The position numbers were made by a program, and so were the translations under genes. This document shows, piece after piece, positions 43,301 to 50,195 of a stretch of 64,000 nt of DNA. Positions within the stretch are counted from its first letter, which is position 1. Each line of letters opens with the position of its first letter. The DNA comes from Haemophilus massiliensis (lineage in GTDB: Bacteria > Pseudomonadota > Gammaproteobacteria > Enterobacterales > Pasteurellaceae), in the NCBI GenBank assembly GCA_000752995.2, contig LM994634.1, forward strand, positions 34,403 through 98,402. The letters are read 5' to 3'. The notes under the pieces were generated by a model that was given only the letters and a program-made list of their open reading frames with translations, made no database searches and was not told the DNA's origin.

Positions 43301-44636
43301 ACTTAAGCAAGAAGCGAAAGAGGCAAAAGCGAAAGGCAACATACAAGAGGCAGAACGTTTAACCGCCGAATCAGAAAAATGGGCAAAAGGCGGTCGCTAT
43401 CGCCAAGTCTTAAGTGCGGTCACAAATGGTGTCGGTTTAGCCTTAGGTGGTGTACCAACGGAAGGCGTTGTAGCAGGAACACTTTCCCCTTACATCAATA
43501 CTGAAATTAAAAAAGCCACTCAAGATAATGATAGCGCGAATATCATTGCGCACGGAGTGTGGGGCGCGATTGAAGCGGCAACTCAAGGTAGCCATGTTCT
43601 CGCCGGTGCAAGCGCAGCGATGACAAGTGAAATGAGTGCCGCAATACTGGCTGAAAAACTTTATGGTCAAAGCAACCCTGAAAACCTCAGCTCAGAACAA
43701 AAACAGACGATTTCAGCGCTAAGCCAAATGTTGGCAGCAGTAGCCAGTGGTTCAATATCAACTGCAACAGGTGGAAATAGTCTTGCGACAGTGCAAAATA
43801 CGAGTGTTGGAATGGGGATTGCGAAGAATGCGGTGGAGAATAACTATTTAACGGTTCAAGACGCGAATGATTTTATCAAAGCATACAGAGAAGCTAAAAC
43901 AGATGATGAGAGAAACTCTGTTCTTAAATATTTTTATGAAAAATCTGAAAATAATGATAAAAATCTAGCAGAAACTTGCCAAGTAGATCCTGTTGAGTGC
44001 ATTGATATCGTTAATGAAATGAAAGGAAGCAATACTGCTTTATTAAATGCGAAGTTACAAATATCTGAACCGCTAATATTTAATTCTATTTTATTATCTA
44101 ATTATCATACAGCAAGTAATACTAAATGGACAGAATTCCATATATCAGATTTATTCCCTGATACCTCAGGGAAAATAGAGCCTGATCAAAATCTAGCCAA
44201 TAAATTAGCAGCCGCAATTTCTACAGGAAAAGTTAAATTAACTAAATCATCTGCAGATATTTTATATTTATTAAATGAAAACCCTAAGTTAGAAATCGAT
44301 TATGATCCATCAAAATTAGAGGTATCTCCTTCTTCTGAATGGATAAAATCTAATGACAATCGATACATAAAAGAAGCGTCAGGAAGAGTCATTTATTCTG
44401 ATTTAGCAAATTGGTCTGTATTTGGTAAAGTATATATAAAACAGAGACAAGATGGAACTTATCATATATTGGATGACAAATATGATTTTGACATGCAGAG
44501 TTGGCTATCTCAACCATTTAGAAATATTGAGACTTGGTTAGGCGAGCCTAAAGGTATTAATGGTAGTGGAGTTCCATACCGATTTAGATTTGATAGGGAA
44601 AAACCAGTAAATATCTCAGTAGGTAGCATGGAATGA
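34350..44636 (+). CDS. cdiA: Giant contact-dependent growth inhibition toxin CdiA
   Basis: This 3428-residue TpsA exoprotein is predicted to be displayed as a filament and to deliver its C-terminal toxin into neighbouring cells. In order: an extended signal peptide (residues 1-67, cleavage after AALA), a TPS/haemagglutinin secretion domain with NPSGI at 181-185, long FHA-type repeats (many N-N-Q-G-x-I units, about 330-1560), a middle segment with a Tyr-rich part near 1650-1720, a second repeat region (about 2030-2800), a charged helical part (about 2900-3030), a pretoxin domain and VENN at 3162-3165. The ~260-residue toxin after VENN is not a family I recognise. Several uptake signals lie inside. 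The stop overlaps the immunity start. Confidence 0.93.
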   Translation: MNKQSFRVIFSKTLQRLVVVSELVKAEGKSTEKSPFTFPQLVARIRPLMFSLFCVLGFITFSDAALAETLIIQADRSAPKNQQPIVLQTAKGVPQVNIQTPNDNGLSHNKYTKFDVDTKGAILNNSRTNVLTQQAGLVAGNPYLVRGEAKVILNEINSSDPSVLKGYVEVAGKKADVIIANPSGIHCEGCGVINSDRATLTTGKPQIKHGNLDSFVVEKGRVSVSGKGLDNSRVDYTDIIARETKINAGIWSKKETRVVTGKNTVKRSDNPKDLQIIHTTQPLATENRPQFAVDVGELGGMYSGKIHLIGTEQGVGVRNAGHLGANADTLQIDSQGRIVNTGTLNAHNAVQLTGTKGIENRGKIENRQRDISLKTASDIQQDGVIVARAGSIYNTANQAIVQKGETLAKGNISYQAPEVTALTNSLIAAGVNVQDTKQGEVRLLENMSAQGKSVTVKSTGNTTLQGKNIASGKVKVSAAEANLDESHTSSHSINITALQGKIQAHNATVIANKDLTLTTPTLLETQNSYFKAEKLTTQQRSLNTQHATWEQTGTGELKLDVADKLTNNGGTFKTQGDLTVNAQGMDNRQGRLITHGKLTVNAHKGKVDSTNGTFIAAQTLAINSGELINDGGLIRSDQSVMINTQKQSLSNKHTSTDSQDNGIVALGMLDIQSANLFNQQGRIVSAGKQNLKVADINNQQGVIYARRDLTLNAKNLSNDQGKINSVNQADITLAGNLNQQNGIIDAKKLNLAVNTLDSTAQSLIVADNLNITTSGKLTNQDSRIIAKFDGNIATDNTLHNENSALGSQQGSLTLNTHHHSLVNKKGNIVAAQHIALASGTIDNRQGLFSAKHITLNSNGQTINNQDTFSDTRHTGIIAQNTLILTTGVLNNVKGNIFSHNRNTINASSLTNHNGEIRALSQLDLNVTALLQNAGLVTANAVNLVSQRIQSNQKSEISGSFVNITAQTLDNQESKLLARQRANIDVRHGIQNQNGTLASLNKSLLINAHQSALNNTGGIIAAQNGTLQLAANTLDNQQGMIRAHIANITVRQHIDNSNTLMNKTQGIIVTDLNLNTHHINNQKGRITAFNRATLNAADIQNRAGEILTVKDGTLRSDKINNQAGIIASTTGGLSIATQTVLNNQQGNISALNKLTLNAKGLDNQQGNITASNRLIINTAQQTLNNQGGTIFANNRTEIESGEIHNQQGLIRADSELSIDAGKNIIDNRHTQGKAQGIVGLGNAVLRGVQALLNQQGKLYAENSLNIGVQTTTNNRQGMIQSGGTLTLSSQKLDNQAGSISAKNAGSVTAHSINNRAVSEKGSLIFAESLTLNAQQVDNQGTKAKGANPTQGVQGNHITIQTAALNNRQGGIYSTNNISIIASRRLDNHQGELLAVNTLNVLHNGGLMINNEKGLVQANKTINLNAKGFESEGDIKTKGDLNITLKDSFVLNHLFEASNLTLKTEGDFTNNVEQNVANKMTISANDIANAVNATLFANETLLNSNNLINRGLIDGGKTLIKSTKVSNIGTGRIYGDQLAFSANTVENLSELVDGDLKAGTIAARNRLDFGVDKLVNRDHALVLSLDKLFIGGRLDANHQATGKATLVDNGSATIEGLGDGHITTSTLLNHDMYLQLGIHSTTEDVEEIALESKPTERYRVGVDGYYGWSGRTAWFTFYDKNKPTISEKQFYVWRYKRTSHTPYIKQQDKAHLNIGGDLYLNGDKLHNKYSQLSVGGKLFLGDHSFSRNEASQSLSAAGITLKNEDIEKVINIDEKGEALFLKHYKKHGHNGHEHAKISDYVKPTYSVTSSFKAVSNIIGVPLASSAAMDNKPKVKDIQLNTISINTPHAAPLGNVSAPQAQLNADKQYSEITLTPAINGDEIVNTGQVMTKLHTAANTAEPLDLADMRMPIVKTHLADVRLPEASLYKINPEAPNGYLVETDPQFIDNKQWLSSDYLFNALRYDHNNMHKRLGDGFYEQRLINEQINQLTGRRYIEGYHNDLAQYKALMNSGVKYARQFNLAMGIGLTAKQMSELTTDMVWFVNKEITLKNGKKVTALVPQVYLVARDTDVTSRGVVISANQIIADVGELNNSGVIAGRDLTRLKGEQLENRGAIFGEHVDLSATQNLINLGGRIEAVKSLSLSAGKNLAIASTVSSAQDADGNFARTVLDQISMVKVTGEGGRLALHSDGNLSVKAAQLESQGSLRATAGDALQITTLQTQNREHYNGDADNYYRLDQQAEGGSALVGKTGVTLLAQHDITLRQAGISSEKGQVLVGSNAGDITIEAGRAEERLATSIKSTSKGLLSKTTTVSRREYHTTNAVASNVDGQAVTLFSRQGNLTAKGAHVVAEEDLALAAKGNISIVSDVNTHYQADEEIRRKSGLMGSGGIGFTMGLKKEHLEQDRTQESAASSQVGSLTGNTVIQAGNHYQQTGSTVTSVNGDVNILAQSANITAARSDYASNYKYTTEQKGLTIALTGAVVSAIQAVDSTAKSVKTVEDSKNHRINAMAAANAGFAALRAAEQLRGVAQAVSNGSATGGAVGVSITYGQQKSVETQHSKGNVAEKSQVNAGDKVTITAQGQGERSHITIAGSDVSGQAGTHLKAEGDVNLFAVDETHLERSQNKSNGFNVGVAIQFGNGIAAGITAGGNVAKGYGNGESQAWVASQLGSEHSQTTIESGHDSNIKGSQVTGKRIEVLAENLNIESLQDTAKYKGKQESAAGQVTVGYGVSAGGSYSKSKVNSDYASVKTQAGIFAGDAGYDITVQKHTALTGGLVTSTAKAKVENKNRFSTGTLSATDIENHADYDGKGVGVSGSVAMNVDILLGNKANGIAQSNKQATNNKGEKIYIDPQGNETLEAKIGDQANEAKLATGLSSLSAETNIGYGSDSDSQRSQTNSGINTANIDIRDENAQREKTGKTVAEIKAQVKTEVNTEHAENSAGKLENRFDKAAVEKELDSQIKATSEFQSITVAQIEQKANNKAEELKQEAKEAKAKGNIQEAERLTAESEKWAKGGRYRQVLSAVTNGVGLALGGVPTEGVVAGTLSPYINTEIKKATQDNDSANIIAHGVWGAIEAATQGSHVLAGASAAMTSEMSAAILAEKLYGQSNPENLSSEQKQTISALSQMLAAVASGSISTATGGNSLATVQNTSVGMGIAKNAVENNYLTVQDANDFIKAYREAKTDDERNSVLKYFYEKSENNDKNLAETCQVDPVECIDIVNEMKGSNTALLNAKLQISEPLIFNSILLSNYHTASNTKWTEFHISDLFPDTSGKIEPDQNLANKLAAAISTGKVKLTKSSADILYLLNENPKLEIDYDPSKLEVSPSSEWIKSNDNRYIKEASGRVIYSDLANWSVFGKVYIKQRQDGTYHILDDKYDFDMQSWLSQPFRNIETWLGEPKGINGSGVPYRFRFDREKPVNISVGSME

Positions 44637-44995
44637 AGAAAATATTTCTATTCTTGGTTATATTGATTATATATTTATATGAACCTTTATTTTATTTTCC
44701 ATTTATTACTGGATGTCAATATTTATCTATAGATGATCCATTATTAAATAGAATTACTTGTAATGAACAAAATATATGGGGAGTAGATGACTTTATGATA
44801 AATAATGGATATCTTATTATTTTTGCTCATGAAGTTACTTTTGGGCTTGATGGCTTAAGTCCAGAGATTGGGAATAAAAAAATGTATTTTGTATATCAAA
44901 AAAAAGTAAAAAAACTTAAAGAAATGACAAAAACAGAATTAATTGACTGGGCTAAAGATGAAGGTATTTATATATCTAGCGACTACTTAAAGTAA
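44633..44995 (+). CDS. cdiI: CdiI immunity protein for the full-length CdiA (predicted)
   Basis: This 120-residue protein overlaps the cdiA stop as ATGA, the usual cdiA-cdiI arrangement, so it should block the CdiA toxin. Residues 4-24 are strongly hydrophobic and end in ITGC at 25-28, which fits a lipobox, although a Glu-Pro at 17-18 interrupts the segment. It may therefore be a lipoprotein or a membrane-anchored protein. The rest is soluble and charged. No known immunity family was recognised. Confidence 0.75.
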   Translation: MKKIFLFLVILIIYLYEPLFYFPFITGCQYLSIDDPLLNRITCNEQNIWGVDDFMINNGYLIIFAHEVTFGLDGLSPEIGNKKMYFVYQKKVKKLKEMTKTELIDWAKDEGIYISSDYLK

Positions 44996-45007
44996 CGGTT
45001 GTAAAAC

Positions 45008-45112
45008 CAGACAGTGACTGCGGTTGTGGGAGCAGTATTAAGCGGAGGTTCTGCAGGTCAAGTTAAGATTGAGGCACTTTCACCTGCGCTTAACAACAAA
45101 ACTCCAAGTTAA
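45008..45112 (+). pseudogene. cdiA pretoxin shard
   Basis: The frame reads QTVTAVVGAVLSGGSAGQ then an SPALNNKT stretch and a stop. It parallels the CdiA pretoxin segment that reads AVTNGVGLALGG...LSPYINTEIKK, but is divergent. It lacks a start and looks like a recombination remnant that begins the orphan array. Confidence 0.5.
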
Positions 45113-45127
45113 TTTTAAAACATTTAA

Positions 45128-45657
45128 AGTGAATCCTATTTCAAAAGAAAAACAAAAAATACAATTTATAATTCTTATGATCAGCAATTAGCAAGATCTA
45201 ATCTTGATGCTTTAACTATGTATGGTTTAGGACCTACTAGAACATTATCGACCGTAAGAACAATTGCTGATGTCGTAAGTAAAAGTAGCGATAAGGTTTT
45301 TTATTCAGCATTAAAAGCTGAACAATTAGCTATAAATAGCAAATGGCAAGCAATTAATACGGTAGATAATATTCTCTATAATACAGGAAAAGAACTAAAT
45401 AGCATTAGCTACATAACACCAAGAAAGTATGTTTTTGGGGCTAGTACTATGTTTATTGCTGATTCAACTGGGCAGTATTTGTCATCAGGCAATATAATAA
45501 TATAACAGATCAGGTTTATGGTGGTGTTTTTGAAAATTATGCACCTGTTTATATAGGAGGAACAAATATCACTCCGATTTTGTATCAATTTACAAGCTCA
45601 TATTTTATGCCGCCGAAAATAAGTCAAAAAGAGGATAAAAATAATGATAATGATTAG
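45128..45657 (+). pseudogene. Orphan CDI toxin C-terminus, frameshifted
   Basis: An open frame without start runs to 45505 (includes MYGLGPTRTLSTVRTIADVV and ends GNIII-stop). A second frame then continues with TDQVYGGVFENYAPVYIGG and ends at 45655-45657, overlapping the next gene. The break is in the AT-rich run near 45490. The join of two frames and the overlap with a small membrane protein gene mark it as a broken orphan toxin module. The toxin type is unknown. Confidence 0.6.
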
Positions 45658-45874
45658 AATAAAAACAAGCTTTCTTGCAACAATTAAAGCATTTTTTATT
45701 GTTCAACTCTTTATGTGGTTAAACTTATATTTAAAAACTGGGAGTATAAATCAAATAGATGCACTACTTAATTTTAAGTATATAAAATATTCTGCCATAG
45801 GTTTTTTATTGGTATGGGTAATATCATATTGCTTTACATATTTAGATACATCTTATCCTGATAATAAACTTTAA
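45644..45874 (+). CDS. Small membrane immunity protein (predicted)
   Basis: This 76-residue protein has two hydrophobic helices (about 12-30 and 48-67). GAGG lies nine bases before the ATG at 45644, and the gene overlaps the preceding toxin end. Membrane immunity proteins usually answer pore-forming or membrane-acting toxins; that is inference from position. Confidence 0.55.
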   Translation: MIMIRIKTSFLATIKAFFIVQLFMWLNLYLKTGSINQIDALLNFKYIKYSAIGFLLVWVISYCFTYLDTSYPDNKL

Positions 45875-45994
45875 TAATATTCTAATGTAAATAAATATTA
45901 TGAAAAGATTAAATAGAAATTTTTAGCTGTATATTAAAGTCCTTTGTTTGGTATAGATATTAATTTAGATTAGAGTATATTTAAAAATTAGAGA

Positions 45995-46180
45995 ATTAGA
46001 TTATTCATCATTTTTCTTTTCTCAAGATCACTTGAAGAATTCTTTTTTTGAATTTCTTATTTTTTTAGATCATGATAATTGGTGTTATCTATGTAGATAC
46101 TTCAAACTTTATTGATAGAAATAAATTCTCAATTGTATCTTATGAAATAAATGAGAAAGATTATAATTTGACACATTAGT
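45995..46180 (+). pseudogene. Decayed immunity-gene remnant in a gene-poor gap
   Basis: The 45875-46191 gap has no intact gene. Within it one frame reads FFSQDHLKNSFFEFLIFLD, DHDNWCYLCRYFKLY and then shifts to a frame reading NKFSIVSYEINEKDYNL before a stop. This looks like a small immunity gene broken by an indel. The family is uncertain. Confidence 0.4.
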
Positions 46181-46191
46181 TGAAAGTATAA

Positions 46192-46884
46192 AAAAACAGT
46201 AGAAAAGATAAGTCAATATCGGACAAGATATCTAAAGAAGCTTACCGTATCATTGATGATGCAATGACATTGGGTGATACGCTCACCGCCTTGGGTGGCA
46301 TTAACACTGTTTCTAATGAGAAGTTTTTAGCATTTTTAACGGGTAAGTATAAATTGCCTGTGATTGGAGAAACGTCTGGCTATAAAATAATCAGAGTAGA
46401 TTTTAATAAATCACTAGTAAAAGGAGGTAATGAAAACTATATAGTGAATAATTTAGAATCGAATACATATTATGAGTTAAATAATGGAACAAAATTTAAA
46501 ACAAATAATTATGGTTATGTTGAAGAAATTTCATATACGCCAATTAACCAGAAAATGCCTAGAGATAAACCACAAATATTAGTAGGTAAAGAGGGTTTAC
46601 CAGCAGATGTTGGCGGTCATATACAAGCTTGTAGTCAAGGAGGCACTTGTGATAGATATAATTTATTCCCACAGGATGCTAATTTTAACAATTCAGCATA
46701 TAAGGTGTATTTTGAGAATATTATTGCTAAGGCAGTAAAAGAAGGTAAAAATGTAAATATAAATACTAAGTTTATTCGTAATGACCCTAGCTCAAGTAGA
46801 CCTGATAAACTGAAAATATCATTTGATATAGATGGTAGAAGATTTACAAATGAATTTAAGAGTGAATCAGGAGTGATAAAATGA
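46192..46884 (+). CDS. Orphan CDI toxin module, DNA/RNA non-specific endonuclease type
   Basis: The frame is open from 46192, with the first ATG at 46264. The N-terminal part (ISKEAYRIIDDAMTLGDTL) resembles a pretoxin. The C-terminal ~100 residues show the endonuclease NS_2-like pattern GGHIQA..GG..D.YNLFPQDANFNNSAYK, with candidate catalytic His and Asn. Such nucleases are common CDI/polymorphic toxins. There is no signal peptide, so it is an unexported orphan unless recombined onto cdiA. Its stop overlaps the next gene as ATGA. Confidence 0.7.
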   Translation, partial: KNSRKDKSISDKISKEAYRIIDDAMTLGDTLTALGGINTVSNEKFLAFLTGKYKLPVIGETSGYKIIRVDFNKSLVKGGNENYIVNNLESNTYYELNNGTKFKTNNYGYVEEISYTPINQKMPRDKPQILVGKEGLPADVGGHIQACSQGGTCDRYNLFPQDANFNNSAYKVYFENIIAKAVKEGKNVNINTKFIRNDPSSSRPDKLKISFDIDGRRFTNEFKSESGVIK

Positions 46885-47203
46885 AAGAACAATTAGATTT
46901 ATTAGATAAAATATGTTGTGAATTTTATTTATTACAAGATAGTTTTGATTTTTTAGAATATATTTATAAATTTAACCCTGATGAAGGGTGGGTCGGTACG
47001 GAGTTATTTGTTTCAGAGAATGGTGTTATCAAAAATATTAATTTGAGTGAAGCATCTGAAGATAAAATCAAATCTCTATGCGATGAATTGCATAAAAAAT
47101 GAAATTCCATACTGGTGGAGATTGGAGGAAACTTATTTTACATATAGAAAATGGAAAAGTAAAAACGAAATTTATATATGAAATTCAATCATGCATAGAT
47201 TAA
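46881..47203 (+). pseudogene. YezG-like immunity gene, split by one-base frameshift
   Basis: The first frame (73 residues, MKEQLDLLDKICCEFYLLQD...) stops at 47100-47102. The next frame continues with MKFHTGGDWRKLILHIENGK and a YE-containing end to the stop at 47201-47203. One more A in the A6 run at 47094-47099 would join both parts into ~108 residues, resembling YezG/DUF600 immunity proteins that pair with nuclease toxins. It may be broken or read by slippage. Confidence 0.6.
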
Positions 47204-47221
47204 TTTAAGTAATACTTTTAA

Positions 47222-47353
47222 CGCTTGAAAATAGCAGAATGTTTAATTGCTAAAAAATTAGGACGTGTTTTTGATAGTGTGATGGTCAAGAGATTGAGAG
47301 ATTTTAAAAAAATAAAGAAGAAATATAAAGATAAAAGTTGGTGGGTTGGATAA
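47222..47353 (+). pseudogene. Orphan toxin tail fragment
   Basis: A 43-codon open frame without start (RLKIAECLIAKKLGRVFDSV ... KDKSWWVG) ends overlapping the following membrane protein gene. It is highly basic. The rest of the toxin is missing. Confidence 0.5.
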
Positions 47354-47562
47354 TAAAAAATAAGATATTTTTCTACTTAAAAGCTCTCTTTATTATATTT
47401 TTTCTTGGACCAGTATTATTATTTAATATGATTTTTTATTTATTAGCCTTAGGTGAATATTCCTTTAAAGAGGCTAAGGAATTAACAAAATATTTACTAT
47501 ACTTATGTTTAATAATGTCTTCTTTAGTCCTGTTCTCTATAGTAATCACAAGGAAAAAGTAA
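47341..47562 (+). CDS. Small membrane immunity protein (predicted)
   Basis: This 73-residue protein starts with GTG inside the toxin tail and has two hydrophobic helices (about 8-33 and 50-68). Placement and overlap follow the toxin/immunity pattern. No clear RBS is seen, and a TTG one codon earlier is also possible. Confidence 0.5.
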   Translation: MGWIIKNKIFFYLKALFIIFFLGPVLLFNMIFYLLALGEYSFKEAKELTKYLLYLCLIMSSLVLFSIVITRKK

Positions 47563-47565
47563 ATG

Positions 47566-48084
47566 TGTTTAGCTTTGTAAGCACCGTAGCTCAGTTATCT
47601 AGTAAAGCTTCCTATTTATATAGTTCTTTCATTGGAGTTGAATTATCTTATCCTCTTACAAGAAAAGATTTAGGAGGTGTTGCTTGGTCAAAAATATAAT
47701 TTTAGGCGCTTATGTGGAGCAACTGGAAAGTAAGGGAAATAAATACAGTTTGATATAAAAGAAGTCGCATTAATACGAAAAATATTCAAGTTTGCTAAGA
47801 AGGTAAAAAATCAAGGTAATGTAGAAAGAGTAAAAATTACAAAACCTGTATTTGAGAGGGATAGTGATACAGCTAAGGTGGCTAATGAATTAGGATATTC
47901 AAAAACTAATTACCGAACGAAATCTGGTGCAGCAGTATTTAAAAAAGGTAATAGTTACATTACGAGAGATGTTGATGGACACAATGGGGGCGCTTGGAAA
48001 GAGGCTTCTAGTCCTGAAAAATTAAATTCTAAAGAAACGAGAAATGGTACCTTTGACATTAATTTAAATAAAATAGGGGATTAA
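47566..48084 (+). pseudogene. Orphan CDI toxin module, Ntox21-like RNase, frameshifted
   Basis: Three frames together read VFSFVSTVAQLSSKASYLYS...GGVAWSK, then NIILGAYVEQLESKGNKYS, then FDIKEVALIRKIFKFAKK to the end. One added A near 47690 and one added T near 47749 would restore a single frame. The last 70 residues carry the Novel toxin 21 pattern: AKVANELGYSKTN, VFKKGNSYITRDVDGHNGG (DxD..H type) and KETRNGTFDINLNKIGD (RxGT and a final D). This predicts a BECR-fold RNase. The last part alone is open from 47743. Confidence 0.65.
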
Positions 48085-48086
48085 TT

Positions 48087-48455
48087 ATGAAAGAACTAAA
48101 TGATTTTTACAGAAATGTAACTTATTTTGAGGAATATGATGAAAATTCATTTATAGGTAGATGGCTTGATTATTCTGAGTGGAATGATAAAGAATATTGG
48201 AAACTTGAAAAATCTTTGTTGAAAATAGCAGATATATACAATAAAGAAGGAAGTGTTTCCAAAGATATCTTGGTAGGCGTTATGCGAATTATTGAGTTGT
48301 TATTAGTTCCAGATTGGATGGTTTTTAAAGTAAAAGATAATAATATCTATGATAGATTTGATAGATTTAAGTATGTGCTTTCTAAACTATTTAGCAATGA
48401 ACAAATAAAATTATATGATTTTTTTATTCCCCTAAATAAGGGGGGTGATTCCTGA
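48087..48455 (+). CDS. Immunity protein for the Ntox21-like toxin (predicted)
   Basis: This 122-residue soluble acidic protein starts two bases after the toxin stop. It is rich in Trp, Tyr and charged residues (DENSFIGRWLDYSEWNDKEYW) with no signal peptide, which suits a cytoplasmic RNase inhibitor. The family is not recognised. The 181 bases that follow hold only a decayed fragment. Confidence 0.6.
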   Translation: MKELNDFYRNVTYFEEYDENSFIGRWLDYSEWNDKEYWKLEKSLLKIADIYNKEGSVSKDILVGVMRIIELLLVPDWMVFKVKDNNIYDRFDRFKYVLSKLFSNEQIKLYDFFIPLNKGGDS

Positions 48456-48636
48456 AAATATAATAAAAAGAACTATTGATATCTATGTATAGAATGAAAT
48501 AGCCAACTTTTAAAAAGTATATTTTATCTTTGAAGATAAATTTCAGATATTAATCCTAGACATCCTGATTGTGTAGAACTAGGTAATAGAAAAATATTCT
48601 TTGTAATTTTAACACTATTGATAACAAGGAGTAATT

Positions 48637-48975
48637 ATGAAAATTTATTTGTTAATATTATCTTTTTTTCTTACTGGATGCCTAGATCTTATTTTATATA
48701 GAGAGAGTCATGCTATTGATAGAATGGCACATTGGGAAAAACGTCAAAAAAATTTAGGTTCGGCAATGCATGAGAATATAAATTGTAGTAACAAAGCAGA
48801 AAAAACCATGCAAGAAAAGTTAAAAATTAAACCTACATACAAAAATAGAGAAATATATTACAAATACTTCGGTGAGTGTATGTATGAAAAAGGGTATATT
48901 TTTAAAACTACAAATTGGCTTTATTGTTATCATAGAAAAGAAGAATGTGAAGCATATAGTGAATACAGAAAATAG
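48637..48975 (+). CDS. Small lipoprotein, subfamily D, putative immunity
   Basis: This 112-residue protein has a lipoprotein signal ending in LTGC (Cys 15). It shares the array motif as GECMYEKGYIFKTTNWLYC near the C-terminus, followed by another Cys. AAGGAG precedes ATG. The upstream 180 bases contain only a shard, so its toxin partner is not identifiable. Residue +2 is Leu, not Asp, so outer-membrane sorting is expected. Confidence 0.65.
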   Translation: MKIYLLILSFFLTGCLDLILYRESHAIDRMAHWEKRQKNLGSAMHENINCSNKAEKTMQEKLKIKPTYKNREIYYKYFGECMYEKGYIFKTTNWLYCYHRKEECEAYSEYRK

Positions 48976-49038
48976 GAGTTTATTTTCTTTGCTAGTGTTG
49001 CTCTTTCACTCTACTAAATATTTAGATGTTAAAGGTAA

Positions 49039-49683
49039 TTTTTTTATTCAGGAATTAAAGATGTATATTTTGTCCATCACCCACAAGCCAATAATGCGGT
49101 ATCTGAATTATTGGCTGCAGGTTATGAAAAAATGGTTGAAACATCCTTTGGTAATGTATTTGGTATGGATAATTCAAGCTTACAGGCAAGGGACGTGATG
49201 AAACAATATGGTAAAGATAATCTGTTTATTGGGGCGCACAGTCGAGGGACATTAACGGTAAGTAATGCATTAAATTCTCTGAATACAGCAGAGAATCGAA
49301 ATAACAAATTGCTTTCAGACACAGCAGTAAAAATGGTCGGTCCGGCGACAAATGTTGCTCATGCTGATAATGTATTAAGTGGATTGCAAACAGGCAAGGC
49401 GCGCACAAATGGAGAAGGTTCGATTCGTATTGAAAATCATGAGCAGGATCCTGTGGGTAGTCTTCCCGTAATATTGGGCGGAAATCCATCAACGATGAAT
49501 GATAATACACAGGATAGAGGATTTATCAGAAGAATTGTTGATATGTTTGGTGATAATTCGTCGATGCATAATTGTTATGGTTTAGGGCAAGATCAATGTA
49601 TCACTGACGGCTATCGTAAGGAAGGCGATTTAATGATGAATAAAGAACAAACCATTTATGATTTAAACAAAAACCTTAAATAA
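49039..49683 (+). CDS. Orphan CDI toxin module, lipase-like (AHSRG)
   Basis: The frame is open from 49039 and starts with YSGIKDVYFVHHPQANN; a TTG at 49111 is the first start codon listed. It shows the alpha/beta-hydrolase nucleophile FIGAHSRGTLT (Ser), a candidate Asp in NHEQDPVGSLP and a candidate His in SSMHNCYGLG, so a Ser-Asp-His triad is possible. Upstream sequence (DVKGN) would join with one more T in the T7 run at 49039-49045. No signal peptide. Lipoprotein 49701 follows by 17 bases. Confidence 0.65.
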   Translation, partial: FFYSGIKDVYFVHHPQANNAVSELLAAGYEKMVETSFGNVFGMDNSSLQARDVMKQYGKDNLFIGAHSRGTLTVSNALNSLNTAENRNNKLLSDTAVKMVGPATNVAHADNVLSGLQTGKARTNGEGSIRIENHEQDPVGSLPVILGGNPSTMNDNTQDRGFIRRIVDMFGDNSSMHNCYGLGQDQCITDGYRKEGDLMMNKEQTIYDLNKNLK

Positions 49684-49700
49684 ACAATAGGAGAGTATTT

Positions 49701-50039
49701 ATGAAAGTTCTAGCTATTCTTTGCGGTGTGTTTTTTTTAGCCAGTTGCTCTTTTGGAGGCTTTCAACCACCAAAACCTTATTACATATGGTATTCCAAAA
49801 ATAAAAATTTGGAATCGTTAATTGATTTTGTAGATGCAAGAGAAAAAGACATGCGAGCTTGTGGAATGGATCCTGTGCGTGGTGAAAGTGTTGAGCTTAA
49901 AGTGAATTTATGCTTAGAGAATAAAGGATGGTATTTAAAGCAAGGTCCAGTATGTGAAGAGAAGTATGTATGGAATGATCCAATATGTATTAAATGGCGT
50001 GCAAAGCATAGCAAACCTGATGCTAAACCTTGGGGGTAA
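49701..50039 (+). CDS. Small lipoprotein, subfamily A, putative lipase immunity
   Basis: This 112-residue protein has a signal peptide ending in LASC (Cys 16) and continues SFGGFQPPKPYY. The shared motif appears as NLCLENKGWYLKQGPVC. It follows a lipase-like toxin module and has AGGAGAG before ATG. A T8 run lies inside the signal-peptide codons. A second copy (59191) is closely related and a third is truncated (53634). I infer that it is exported and protects against the toxin. Confidence 0.72.
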   Translation: MKVLAILCGVFFLASCSFGGFQPPKPYYIWYSKNKNLESLIDFVDAREKDMRACGMDPVRGESVELKVNLCLENKGWYLKQGPVCEEKYVWNDPICIKWRAKHSKPDAKPWG

Positions 50040-50041
50040 AG

Positions 50042-50195
50042 AAAAGCCAAGTTAATGCGGGAGGTCACATTAATATTGCTGCCACAGGCAAAGGCGAACA
50101 GTTACAACTCTTATGATTTAAATAATGATTCAGGTGAAAAATAGGTGAATTTATGAAAGTATTTATTATTTTTTGCAATATATTCTTTAGGTAAA
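50042..50195 (+). pseudogene. Three consecutive shards: cdiA, toxin end, lipoprotein start
   Basis: 50042-50100 reads KSQVNAGGHINIAATGKGEQ, matching the CdiA repeat KSQVNAGDKVTITAQGQGE. It runs into a frame reading SYNSYDLNNDSGEK-stop, like a toxin end. At 50154 ATG opens MKVFIIFCNIFFR-stop, resembling the subfamily A signal peptide MKVLAILCGVFF. A second cdiA segment then begins. Each piece is too short to function. Confidence 0.55.

Noticed and set aside
46264..46884. Endonuclease module as a free-standing secreted nuclease gene
   Set aside because: There is no signal peptide, and the N-terminus is pretoxin-like; it is better read as an orphan CdiA C-terminus.
48872..49198. 108-residue plus-strand frame overlapping lipoprotein 48637 and the lipase module
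   Set aside because: It runs out of frame through the lipoprotein end and the lipase start; both neighbours have better protein features.
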